Assembly (NCBI GenBank): GCA_964035545.1
Contig: OZ037768.1
Location: forward strand, 4,889,241-4,953,240
Reading direction: 5' to 3'
Source of the DNA: Bugula neritina
Taxonomy: Eukaryota; Bryozoa; Gymnolaemata; Cheilostomatida; Bugulidae
DNA: 64,000 nucleotides
Within the stretch, counting starts at the first letter, position 1. Each line of letters starts with the position of its first letter. Of this stretch, positions 12,201 through 23,700 are shown piece after piece. The translations under genes and the position numbers were made by a program. The notes below the pieces were generated by a model. That model searched no databases. It was given only the letters and a program-made list of their open reading frames with translations, and was not told the DNA's origin.

Positions 12201-14779
12201 TAACAACTACTATGAAATATAACAACTACTATGAAATATAACAACTACTATGAAATATAACAACTACTATGAAATATAACAACTAATATGAAATATAACA
12301 ACTACTATGAAATATAACAACTACTATGAAATATAACAACTACTATGAAATATAACAACTAATATGAAATATAACAACTACTATGAAATATAACAACTAC
12401 TATGAAATATAACAACTACTATGAAATATAACAACTACTATGAAATATAACAACTACTATGAAATATAACAACTACTATGAATTATAACAACTAATATGA
12501 AATATAACAACTACTATGAAATATAACAACTACTATGAAATATAACAACTACTATGAAATATAACAACTACTATGAAATATAACAACTACTATGAAATAT
12601 AACAACTACTATGAAATATAACAACTACTATGAAATATAACAACTACTATGAAATATAACAACTACTATGAAATATAACAACTACTATGAAATATAACAA
12701 CTACTATGAAATATAACAACTACTATGAAACATAACAACTACTATGAAACATAACAACTACTATGAAATATAACAACTACTATGAAATATAACAACTAAT
12801 ATGAAATATAACAACTACTATGAAATATAACAACTACTATGAATTATAACAACTACTATGAATGATCCACAATTTAGAAATTTGCTTAAAATTTTAAATT
12901 AAGGAAAATGTAATAATGCATACTCGTCTTTTTTTCTGATGTCTTCAATTTTTCCACCGAGTTTTTCTTCTTGTTTCTTCTTGAAATAATCTTGTCTAAA
13001 AGTGAAGAAGAAATCATAAATAAGCATGGTGATGTAGTTGATTGTAGAAACAATAAGCTTTAGGGTAAATTAAGAAGCACTAACTTGAATAACCGTTCAA
13101 TCAAAGGAGTGTCTTTATACTTTATTTCTTCAGCAGTGAGAAATTCTTTAGCCAATTCTGTTGTTTTGAATAAGACAAATACGGATCCCTGCAAAGTATA
13201 TTCTAATATCAAAACATGGAGTAAACAATACTACTTTAACTTTTTTTCAAGTTTCTAAAGATTGAGCGTTTATGGTTTTCACTTATGAAAACAGAAAACT
13301 ACAAAGCCTACCAGTGTGTTATAGCATACTCACAGATAAATACAGAGCCAATAAGCTAGTATTCATTACACTGTGATGTAGAGAAGACAACTTTGCAACA
13401 AAAGCAATTTAATACTTGAGAAAGTTTTTTTTTAACAATTCAATTACTCATCTACTCCTCAGACGCATTACTTACACACTAATAGTCCTTCAGTTTAGGT
13501 AGAAACTAGACAGCACTTTCTGGTTGTAGAAAGGCAGAAATAGTTTAGTATAGCGTTGAAAAGAGCTTACCTTGAAATTCTTTTTAATGTCTTTTCGAAG
13601 TAGCACACTTTCTGCACCATACGGTTCAAAGTACTCAATCAGATCATCTAGGGTGAGTTCTGTTGGAAAACCTTTCTACAAAACATATTCAAACAACAAA
13701 TATAACCAAAGTAATAAGTTCAATCTCTTAATGTGCTTCATTTTAAAATGTTCATAATTCTGCTCTTCTCAGCAAATTTTCATTTATGCAGCAAGTCAGT
13801 TGGAGTAGAACATTATTTGTAATTTGTTTTTGGTTTGTTATTTGCATATAAAGCATCATAGTAATGAGTAATAAGACATTAGTTAACCTAAAAAACAAGT
13901 TTTGCTACCGTTACTTGATTTAGATGACAAAGATTAAAAGTAATCTACAAACCACATAGAGTTGGCGAGATTGAAGGTCTTGTTTTCTAATCTCAGCAGA
14001 CGGCACTGGTTGACTAGGACTTCGTCTTATAGCTGTATCATCTTCTTTAATCTACAATTAAACGAGTTAGATTGTATTAGCAGAGAGCAGTACTGCAAGC
14101 ACGTACCTTGAGAACAATAATTTATTAAATATATATATTGTGACAGAAAGCAATCAGTTTTTGTAGAATACAACAGAAAATTGAAAAAAAATTGCCAACA
14201 AGTTTGTAGTGCCAATCTAAACTACTAGAGCAAAAAAATTAATTTAGAAGATTCACTGACTGTTTAAATAAATTAAAAAACTTGTATCTTTTTAAAGGTC
14301 TAAATAAACCTACTTCTAGTAAATCATTAGTGGATTTCCTGAGAGCGGCTGTGATAAATTTGGCATCCTCAGACATAGCCTTCAGTCTGTTGAATGTAAG
14401 TAGAGTGGTTAACAAAATCCAACCTTCATTCTTCTTTATCTCTTCATTCATGAACTTATCTTTGTCCAGATTAGCATCTCCAAAGTAGTACTATATTGTG
14501 CAGAATATAAGTAGTAGGTAGTAATAGCATATAAGTAGTATAACTATAGCAACTTGAGTTAACCAAATCACACAACATAAAACCGAACATCAATTCTTTT
14601 GATTTCTAAAGTATCTAATGCAGTGCAAGTTGGAAACACAGTTATACAGCATGACTCACTTCTACTTGTCTTATTATTTTCTTTTCTAAAGGAGTCAAGT
14701 CACCAGAGCTGCTCTTCACTTCTGCATCCTTGGAATCACCATTTTTCACCTGAGACTGTGTGTCGTCAACGTTTGCCAT
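9215..14779 (-). CDS. SSB: La protein (La-motif RNA chaperone)
   Basis: Eleven exons, frame kept throughout: 14779-14660, 14490-14314, 14051-13953, 13675-13571, 13188-13085, 12995-12924, 12018-11985, 11356-11216, 10838-10718, 9728-9600 and 9261-9215; 382 residues (human La is about 408). The La motif covers about residues 28-110 (LTPLEKKIIRQVEYYFGDAN, then FNRLK and IRR). RRM1 begins near residue 128 (RQLYVKGFP) and is followed by a charged linker rich in K, E and Q. The xRRM follows (SVLKVTGIPDE, YGDVAWVDF), then a basic, glycine-arginine-rich tail (GGRGGKGGRGGFKRR). La binds UUU-OH ends of polymerase III transcripts and acts mainly in the nucleus. Two introns carry large minisatellites (9744-10600 and 12021-12865). 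It lies head-to-head with PHB. Confidence 0.95.
9744..10600. repeat. 18-bp minisatellite in a La intron
   Basis: About 48 tandem copies of an 18-bp unit (plus strand TATACACCATATACATTA, with variants such as CACACC, ATGCAT and a 4-bp CATA insertion) fill most of the intron between La exons 9 and 10. Because 18 is divisible by 3 and the unit lacks stops in several frames, long open frames appear on both strands. These are artefacts, not genes. In La pre-mRNA each unit carries UGUAUAUA. Confidence 0.95.
12021..12865. repeat. 19-bp minisatellite in a La intron
   Basis: About 44 copies of a 19-bp unit (AACAACTACTATGAAATAT on the plus strand; variants CTACGA, CTAATA, GAATTAT, GAAACAT) fill almost the whole intron between La exons 6 and 7. 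The array begins within a few bases of the exon 7 acceptor (exon starts at 12018 on the minus strand). Confidence 0.95.
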
Positions 14780-16849
14780 GGCCTTTTTATTATCTTATTA
14801 AATAAAAATATTGAATAATAAATAAAAAGCTGAAACAAAAACCTGTTATTTCCCAATGCATAAAAGTTTAGCACACAAAAATACTCTAGTTACTGCCAAT
14901 ATTGCTGGAGACCATTAACTTCAATAACAGGTAATTTAATTTTAAGAACCAGAAGCCTCAGAAAACCATAGACCAAAATTATATCATTAACATGTATATA
15001 GTAATAAATATGCAACACTCTTACTAGTTTTCAGTAATTAAAAAACTACGTTCGTTTATTACACACGAATATACCGAAAGGTTGTGCACAGTATGTTTGA
15101 CATGTAACATTATGCAAAATGTCCAATGTAAAAGTAAGAGAGACACTAGTGAATAGTGAGCAAGTCAATTAGTAGCTTGATACTAGCCATAGCAGTCACT
15201 GTCAGATTGGAAAAATACAATAACATGGATAGGAATCATTCAAATGGTAAAGGTCAAAAAAAGTAAAAATGACAGCAACACAAATATTCAGTTACTAAAG
15301 TTTCAAGGGCAGCAGAATTTTTTTTTCAAATTACAGAAATTTCTGATAGCTGCCTCATCGTAGTGCTACAGCAATGATTGCAAAAAAAATTATAGCAGAG
15401 ATTCATTGTTTTACTGTTGTTACTATTTATTTTTAATTATAATTCATTTTATAACAATTACACTGTTAGCCTTGGTGTTACAGTAACACTAACTAAGTCT
15501 TGTACTTGAAGTTGATAACTATTAATTAATATTATAATCACATGACTATAAGTATAACTATAAGTATATGCCTGAGGCATAAGTGATAAGGTGATAAGCA
15601 CAAGTCTAAGTACTAGTACTAGCCGCATATACTTACACTTATGGTGATACTCATGGTCATAGTCACACTGATACAGTGATAGTAGTACCAATAGTCATAG
15701 TCATTAGTGATACTGGCAGTCATTGTCATACTGATGGTGATATGCATTGCCACAATCATAGTGATTGTCATTGTGATTGTAAAATAGGAATGTAAAACTA
15801 AATTAAAATCAAAAATGCAAATTATAATTGTTAGGCTCAGTAACAGTCACTAACACTAACAGTAACACTAACTGTAAATATTTGTATAAGTATAACTATA
15901 ACATCAATGTAGTACTAGTTATACTACTAGTACTACTACTAGTACTACCACTACTACCACCACTACTACTACTACGCCTACTAGTACTATACTGGTACTA
16001 GTGTTTAGACTTTAGCAGTAGTACTACTACTATTAGTATTACTACTACTAGTAAATATTACATATGATGGACAATAGTTAGTTCACGAAAAGTGAAATTA
16101 GATTTATTACTATTAGTATTATAATTAGTGTTACTAGTACAGTACTACTACTACTAGTAGTAGTAGTGATAGTACTACGAGTAGTTGTAGTACTACTAAT
16201 AGTAATACTAATAGTAATACTAGTACGAGTAGTACTACTACTATTTTAGTACTACTATAAGTATAGTACTAACAGTAGGTGTAACACTAACAGTGAGTAA
16301 CAGTAACACTAACAGTAAGTGTAACACTAACAGTAACAGTATGAGTATGAGTATGACTATGAGAACACTTGTCCATGACTAACAGTAATACTAATAGTTA
16401 TAGTAATACTAATAGTAATAGTAAATTAGACATAGTAAAAAAATCTAATTTCACTTTTAGACTTTGGTGAATTAACTTTAACTTATCGTCCATCATATTT
16501 AAAACCAATTCATATTTAATCTAACATCTGATTAATCACAGTAATGTCACAGTGAAATGTTAGAGACAGTAACACTTTGATTTTTAGTCAAATCTCACTG
16601 TAAAGTCGTGAATACCAATTAATAATAATTATAACATTTGATAGAGCTCACGTTAGCGCAAAAGAACGAAACAAAAGGAAATAGTATTTAAAAACTTTAT
16701 GTCGTCTTTAGTGCAGTAATGAAAAGTGATGATAAAAATATGTTTTATTATTTTACTATTAAATTTTTTAATATTTAAAAAAAAATTGAATAAAAAGTAA
16801 AACAAAATCAATTACAGATATAGATCGCTAGAATCATTTTTCACATTGC
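14780..16849. other. La/PHB head-to-head intergenic region
   Basis: A shared upstream region of two divergent genes. No protein-coding exon is seen. About 15450-16450 is cryptically simple sequence (AGT/ACT trinucleotides, TAACACTAACAGTAA, GTCATAGTCA) and contains a pair of inverted arms (about 16060-16118 and 16417-16502). Promoters must lie here but I cannot place them precisely. Confidence 0.6.
15450..16450. repeat. Cryptically simple sequence block
   Basis: Imperfect runs of ACTAGT/AGTACT trinucleotides, GTCATAGTCA and AACACTAACAGTAA with frequent changes of motif. It is the longest of several similar blocks in the window. Confidence 0.7.
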
Positions 16850-16932
16850 CGGTTATAGCTCGCTTCAACAGCCGGATATCATTCTCCGCACGCCTCGATT
16901 TTGCATTGCTTTGAGTTTGAGTCCTTAGCCCT
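16850..16932 (+). other. Candidate 5' non-coding exon of PHB
   Basis: A locally GC-richer stretch (GCCGGATATC, CGCACGCCTCG) ends in a good donor, CCCT|GTAAGT, at 16932/16933. The PHB start codon lies just inside an exon that begins after an acceptor at 18350, so an upstream leader exon is needed, and this is the best candidate. Transcription is not shown. Confidence 0.45.
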
Positions 16933-17579
16933 GTAAGTAAAAAATAAACATTGTGATTGTTATTTGTTTGCATTTTAATTTCTTGCTAATAGTAATTTTT
17001 ATTAATACTGTTTTTGAAAAGATCAGCAAAATCTTAAAAAGCTGCACACAGTTACTTTGCATGAAGGCCGCATTTAAACTTGAAGTTGAACAATTTTCAT
17101 TTTGTTTTATAATCATGATGATTTTGTCATTTCATCATCACCCTAATTATTTCATTGCCACGATTGTCATTGTGATTGTCAATGTCTGCTAAATTTAATT
17201 TTGAAATCAAATTAAAGTAGTCATTGTAATATTGATTGAGTTTTAGTTTAATAGAATTAAATACTTGAAAGTTGAATAACAAATAACAATATGAATATGA
17301 AATTGAATAATAATATCATTATCAATATGAATATGAATAACATCAAATTATTTTTCAAATTCAATGATTAATTTTAAGTTTAATGACCATGTTCTATCGG
17401 TATTGTTTTAAATTGGGTGCTTGTACTTGTAGTTGTGGTTGAAATTAATATTAAATTTAATGGTTAGTTGCGTGACTCTTGGCCTTTATCTTGCATATTG
17501 ATATAGGGATAACAGTAATGTTAGTTTTCCTGGTACTGGTAGTTGAAGAGATTTAATTTTTTTATACAGATTTTGAGAG

Positions 17580-18125
17580 AATCAAGATAAAATGTGTTTC
17601 AAATCTTTTAGTTCCAAATTAGAATTCATCTAATGCTAGGGCTGGTAGTAATAATTATAAATATAAGCTCTATTATGGTTTACAGTATGGTTTTTCCTTC
17701 CCTAAAATGTAATGGGAAACGGTTTTATTTTTGCTGGAATAAATTGCAGTTCTAGTCTATTCATGTTAATTTTGATAGCGTAGTTATCCCTTTTACAGGG
17801 CTTACTACACTTTATTATAAAATAGTTGTTTTGTTAATAAATGCTTTTAGTTGCACTAAAGTCTGAACTCTTTAAAGTTAATGCATGGCTGTGTGAGCGT
17901 ACAGCTTTATTGCAATTAATACAATTTTATTAGCTTCACAACTCTTCAAATGTTATTTAATGTCAAAGCGTAGCAATAAAATTTGGCCAAGTCTGTAATG
18001 TAGCAATAAATTAATGCTACTTAAAAAACGGATGGTTTAAATAATCAAATTTTGAAGATAAAATATATTTCAAATCTTTTAGCTCCAAATTAGAATTCAT
18101 TTAATGCTAGGGCTGGTAGTAATTT
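17580..18125. repeat. Two dispersed copies of a ~65-bp sequence upstream of PHB
   Basis: About 17586-17651 and 18056-18122 match with few differences (shared core CCAAATTAGAATTCAT, then TAATGCTAGGGCTGGTAGTA), in direct orientation about 470 bp apart. They lie in the presumed 5' UTR intron of PHB. This could be a local duplication or paired ends of a degraded element. Confidence 0.7.
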
Positions 18126-18356
18126 TGAATGGTAAATAGACATTTATGTTTAAAATTTTCCGTTTATCTCTATTATACATAGTACCTAGTTTTAAATTAA
18201 GTCTTACCAGTCATCAACGTCTAAATAAAAACTACTGTTATTTTGTTTGTGAGTTTAGTCTTTTGCATCAGTATATAATATCCTATTTGCTATTGAATTA
18301 TTTTGTTATGAAATTTGGTGAATTATACTCACTTATGCCTCTATTTTCAGGTAAAA

Positions 18357-20523
18357 ATGGCTTCCTTTATGAAATTGGCAAATAATTTAACAAGAGTTGG
18401 TATTGGATTAGCTGTTGGTGGGGCAGTGATAAATTCTGCTTTATATAATGGTATGATAACGCAGTAGTTCATTATCAATCCATGATAATTATTTTTGTTG
18501 ATTTTAAAATAACATATTTTGAAAACCTTTTCTGTAGCCTAACAGGTCAGACATGCCTCATATTATATTGCTATTAATAAGCTCAATAATTCAACCTCAA
18601 TTATTCTTTTCCAGTTTAATATATTTGACCTTCATGAAAACGTTCTTAATATTTCATAAGTTGAATATAGATTTATTAATATTGTTGGAGTTGTCTTATT
18701 TTTAGTCCACGTTTTCAAATATAAATAAAGAATATTTGGAGGCAAACCAAAGGTTTATTTTGAAACTTCATAATTATTTGTTAAGCCTTGTTTGTATGTG
18801 AAATATTCTGTATTGGTTATGTATATATAATTCATCTAACTTTTATAGCTATTAACCTGCCTGATAAGCAGTTTGTTGTTTTGAAAATAAATTGTTTTTG
18901 AACTTTTTATTAGTTGATGGCGGACACCGTGCGGTGATATTTGACAGATTATCTGGAGTTTCTCAGAAAGTTAGGGGTGAAGGCACCCACTTTCTGATTC
19001 CTCTTGTGCAAACCCCTTATATATTCGATGTGCGATCAAAACCTACAAATGTTCCAGTAGTGACCGGTAGTAAAGGTATGGTCCATCTTTTAAATTAAGT
19101 GTACAGAATGTATAATTTAATAAAATTTGTAGTCGTCCCCACAATGTATGGCTGCCTTTAGTCATAGTTCATTATTGAGCAGCTCTTTGAGTTAATATTT
19201 TCATTTGATGTTTTATAAGCTTAGATCATCATAACACTAGACCGTGGCTGATTTAGACAAATTATTTTTTTAGATTTACAGAATGTAAGCATTACGTTGC
19301 GTATTCTATTCCGACCTGAAGCTGCATCATTGCCAAATATATTTGTAAACCTTGGTATTGATTACGATGAAAAGGTTCTGCCCTCAATTACTCGAGAAGT
19401 TCTGACTGCAGTTGTGGTAAGATTTGTTAATTACGTTATGTTCTGGATTACTTTGTGTTTTTGTTAAAAAATAAATTTAAGTTAGATTTGTTTTATATTT
19501 ATTCTCTCGAGTACTATCTTTCTCGTCTAGACAGCTGTAGTCCTGCATGGGTAGCAGTTAAAACTCAATTATGGTTATAGCTGCTATCTCTGTAAGAACT
19601 CTTGATGAACAAGGGTTTTTGAGCATACTAAGTCATTATAAATTATTTTGTCCAAGTTGTCATATAATTCTTAATTTCCGATGCATTTTTCTTAAGGCCC
19701 AGTTTGATGCAAGTGAACTCATTACACAAAGAGAGATCGTCTCTCAGCGTGTGAATGATGAGCTCACAGAAAGAGCAGCTCAATTTGGTCTTATCCTTGA
19801 CGATATATCTCTGGTAAGTATCCTTACTGCAATGCAACTGTACTCTAAATTCTGCAATAGTTTCGTATCTTAATATAGCATTCTTACAACATGATTTTTA
19901 AGTGTTTAGAATATTTGTAATTTTGACATCATGGTCAGTCATGCACTAATATTGAAAATAGATAATTGTGGATGATGATTCCCATTTTGTAGACTCATTT
20001 AACATTTGGTCAAGAGTTCACATCTGCTGTTGAACAGAAACAAGTAGCGCAGCAAGATGCAGAGAGAGCCAGATATCTTGTAGAAAAGGTAACTTCCTGT
20101 TTTTACTGATTGTGATGCATCGTCTGTAGTTGCCTGTAGTTGATTTGTAAAGGCATATTTGCGTTACACATATGCTGGCATTGATTGCTGGGATTTCTAA
20201 TCAAAATGATTTGTACATAGGCTTTTGTTTGTTGCACTGTTTAATGGCAACAGTGTGTTTCTTATTACATGGGTTTATTACAATTATTCTTGTTATTCTT
20301 GTGTTGTTAGGCTGAACAAGTGAAGCAAGCTGCTGTTATAACTGCGGAAGGAGACTCTTTGGGTGCCAAGCTTATCGCCTCCTCACTTGCTGGAGCTGGA
20401 GAAGGACTTATTGAACTCAGGAAGGTTGAAGCAGCTGAAGACATTGCTTCTCAGTTATCAAAATCAAGAAATGTGGTGTATCTTCCCAGTGGACAGCAAA
20501 CACTGCTTGCTCTTCCTAACTGA
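18357..20523 (+). CDS. PHB: Prohibitin 1
   Basis: Six coding exons in one frame: 18357-18450, 18914-19075, 19274-19416, 19697-19813, 19993-20088 and 20311-20523; 274 residues, the usual length. The start ATG lies 6 bp after an acceptor. An N-terminal hydrophobic anchor ([17 protein letters not shown]) precedes the PHB/SPFH domain ([27 protein letters not shown]), then the coiled-coil region ([20 protein letters not shown]) and the C-terminal [14 protein letters not shown] segment. With PHB2 it forms the ring complex of the mitochondrial inner membrane that scaffolds proteases and respiratory assembly (family knowledge). The intron before exon 4 contains a SINE tail fragment close to the acceptor. 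The 3' end faces PDHB, with 216 bp between stop codons. Confidence 0.97.
19571..19640 (-). mobile_element. SINE 3'-tail fragment in PHB intron 3
   Basis: The stretch from GCTGCTATCTCTGTAAGAAC through GGGTTTTTGAGCATACTAAG resembles the tail of the tRNA-headed SINE at 54815-55008 (TTGCTATCTCAATGTGAACT, GACTTTTTAAGCGGGCTAAG), same orientation. No tRNA head is visible here. It ends about 60 bp before PHB exon 4. Confidence 0.5.
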
Positions 20524-20652
20524 AACTCTTGACTGTGACTACTGTGTGTAAAAATCTATTGTACTGTATATTGTAATTGTCATATTATATTGATTGCATT
20601 ACATTTATGCAATAAGTTAATATCTATATCTAATCTGACGTGACAAAATAGA

Positions 20653-20658
20653 AATAAA
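20653..20658 (+). terminator. PHB polyadenylation signal AATAAA
   Basis: AATAAA about 130 bp after the PHB stop codon, before the convergent PDHB coding end at 20740. Confidence 0.5.
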
Positions 20659-20739
20659 AACAAACATACAAAGCAATTTTTAAAAAAACAAGATGCTATA
20701 AATCTTTCAATTTGACTTATGCTAAAATTTGTGTTAGTA

Positions 20740-23700
20740 TCATTTGATGTTGAGTGTCCGTTTTACTGCTCTAACCACATCCTCGGCCTGAGGTAGAGAT
20801 TTGTCCTCCAAAGACTTTGCATACGGCATGGGTATATCTGCACCACATATCCGTTGCACTGGTGCATCTAAATAATCGAAAGCTGTACCTGCAAAACAGA
20901 CCAATCAAAATAAAAACTGTCTATAACTGCAATGATAACAAAACTTTCAGGTTAGCTTGTACAGGTGTAGGTAGACATTTTAATGCACATACTCTCGATC
21001 ACCCTGGCACAGATTTCAGATCCTATTCCACTTTGGGGCCAGCCTCCCTCCACTGTTATCAAATGATGTGTTTTCATAACAGATTTTATTATAGTTTCTT
21101 CATCCATGGGTCTAATTGTCCTGAGATTAACTACCTGCAAGAGTAGCGCAACACATTAGGCTTAGCCATCAAGTGTGGATTAGTTTGGCAATCACTTTGG
21201 AGAAAATTATCAGCTGGCAATATTTAGTTCACCTGCAAAAGTAAATAAACAATGTCAAGTACATGAAAAAACTTATTAATCCAACTAGTAGCACTAGAAA
21301 TGCAAAATTTCATTGCAAATTACATAATATCAGTGTTGCACATGGAGACCATATGAGTCCTCACCAATAACGAATTTAGTTCATTCAACAACCACATAAC
21401 AATATCTTAGGTCAAACATGATTTACAGTAATAGTAAGCTACAGAACAATTATAAAATATGGATCAGACTCGAGTACTTTTTGCATAAAAAACTAAGTAT
21501 TTCCTGCTAATAATTTAAGTCCCAGAATTACTTTTTATCTGCCAGGAAAACTGTTACTGCCAAAATCCCAAAATTCTCACCACTAGACACCAACAGCTTG
21601 AAAATAAAAAATTACTTGAAGCCTTTTTTTAGAACCTGAGACTCAAATAAATTTCTGGTTACTCATAATAGTGGAAGTTATGCACAAATAACTTGATGAG
21701 AAAATTTTTGAAACTTTAAAAAAGTTGTGGTAACTGATAAACAGTAAAAGTACGACGTATAACAATTCACGAATCAGTAAAATCATTTTACTTTAAAGCT
21801 ATACGAGAATATTGTCTACTCGCCTCACATTCCACTCCTTCTCCAGCCAGGGTTTCGGCAGCCGATAGGCAAACTGCCACAAACCTTGAGTGTCCCACCA
21901 AAGTTATGTGAGATCCTTAAACATACAAATCAATTGTATAGAAATATATAAAACTACATAAAGATTATCAATGTCATCATAATAATATTTTACAAATTGA
22001 GTCAATTAAACTACATGTTACAGTTAGAGTACATAATTTGTTACTAAGCACTTTTCAATATTATTAGAATGCACCTAGTATAAAGATAAGTACATCAGAA
22101 AAATAAATTATATGGTAGGAAAGGCTAGTCCATTTTTTAAGGTCAAATGATGCCGCAAATACACTTTATTTTATTATGTTATACATTAAATATACTTTCA
22201 CAATGATTACAATGAGTAAGTCTCAAGCTTAAAGTTGGTAAAACTAACTAGTTCCTAAATGCCTGCAAATAAATAGCTTCATTTTTTTAAAAACATTTTT
22301 TAGAGATTCAAAACACTGCGTGAATTTCAAAATATAGTGGCACCTGCATGTACAAGTGCTAATAATGTGCGGTGGCCTGCGATTAAAACAAATGACTTAG
22401 TTTACTGCCAGTAATAACACTTTTGGTAGATAAATTTATTCCAGTAAATTTTTAAGACAGAAGAACATAGTACAGATATCTATATATAGCCATTTCGTTT
22501 AGAGTATATTTATAGCCTCTTACCAGATCTTTCTATTTTAGCTTTTCCAATAGGCAGGAGAAATGTGTCGGACATAGCCTCATCTGACATTGGCATTCTT
22601 TCGTTATACATTATCTCATTTTCCAGAAACACAACTGAAATAAAGATATATTTACATAAGATTAGGCAAGCGGTGGCTAAACTCCAGAATGAAACATTTT
22701 ATATTTGAACAATCACAAATATAAAAATTGAATAAATACTATTTATTCATGAAATAGTAACCGATAAGGCATACCAGGATCAGGGTCACGGATGGCTGAT
22801 TTCAAAAGCCCCTTGCAGTCTTCTGCAGAATAAGGAGAAATAACCTTTAGGCCGGGACACGAGCCATACCAGGCAGCAAAACACTGTGAGTGCTGTGCTG
22901 CCACACCAGCAGCAGCTCCTGAAATAAATAAACATCAAGTAGTACTACTACATACATACAACTATATATCCACTACTATACATACACTACTATATCTACA
23001 CTACTATATATATACTATTGTACATATATACAGCACTATACATACACTACTAGACATACCAACTACTATATATACATTACTACACGCAGTTAATACCTTA
23101 TTATCTATATGCCTTCAAGTAAAATATATCACAATGATTCAAACAATATTAAATTATACATTAAAATACTCATCTGTATAGCAGTTTTATAACAATTGTA
23201 AGCATACCATTTGGTCCCCGAAAGGTCACAGGAACAGGTACTTGTCCAGCAGACATATAAAATGTTTTGGCTGCAGAATTTATGATTTGATCAATAGCTT
23301 GCATGGCAAAGTTCCAGGTCATGAATTCACATACAGGCTTGAGGCCGGCCTGCAAACATGTAGTGATACAACCATTATATATTGGTTATGACAAAAAGTC
23401 CATATCAACTGTAAAATAAGTTTATTGTAAAGCAAAACTTTTAAAATTTTTTAAATGCTCAACCTACCATAGCAGCTCCAACAGCCACACCAGCAAATCC
23501 CATCTAAAACCATAACAATACCAGCTAGACATTAATAATGTTATAGCTATTCAGATGGTCATAGTCTTCAGTCAAATCTGGTTTAATACCAGCTAACCAG
23601 TTGCTAATATATAGATATCAGAGGTACATGAATTAACTGCACATGTGGAAGATTGAACTAAAAATACCTCTGTAATAGGAGTATCAAAGACTCTTCTATC

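Noticed and set aside
9744-12865. CRISPR-like arrays of short repeats
   Set aside because: Contiguous tandem minisatellites without unique spacers, in an animal gene.
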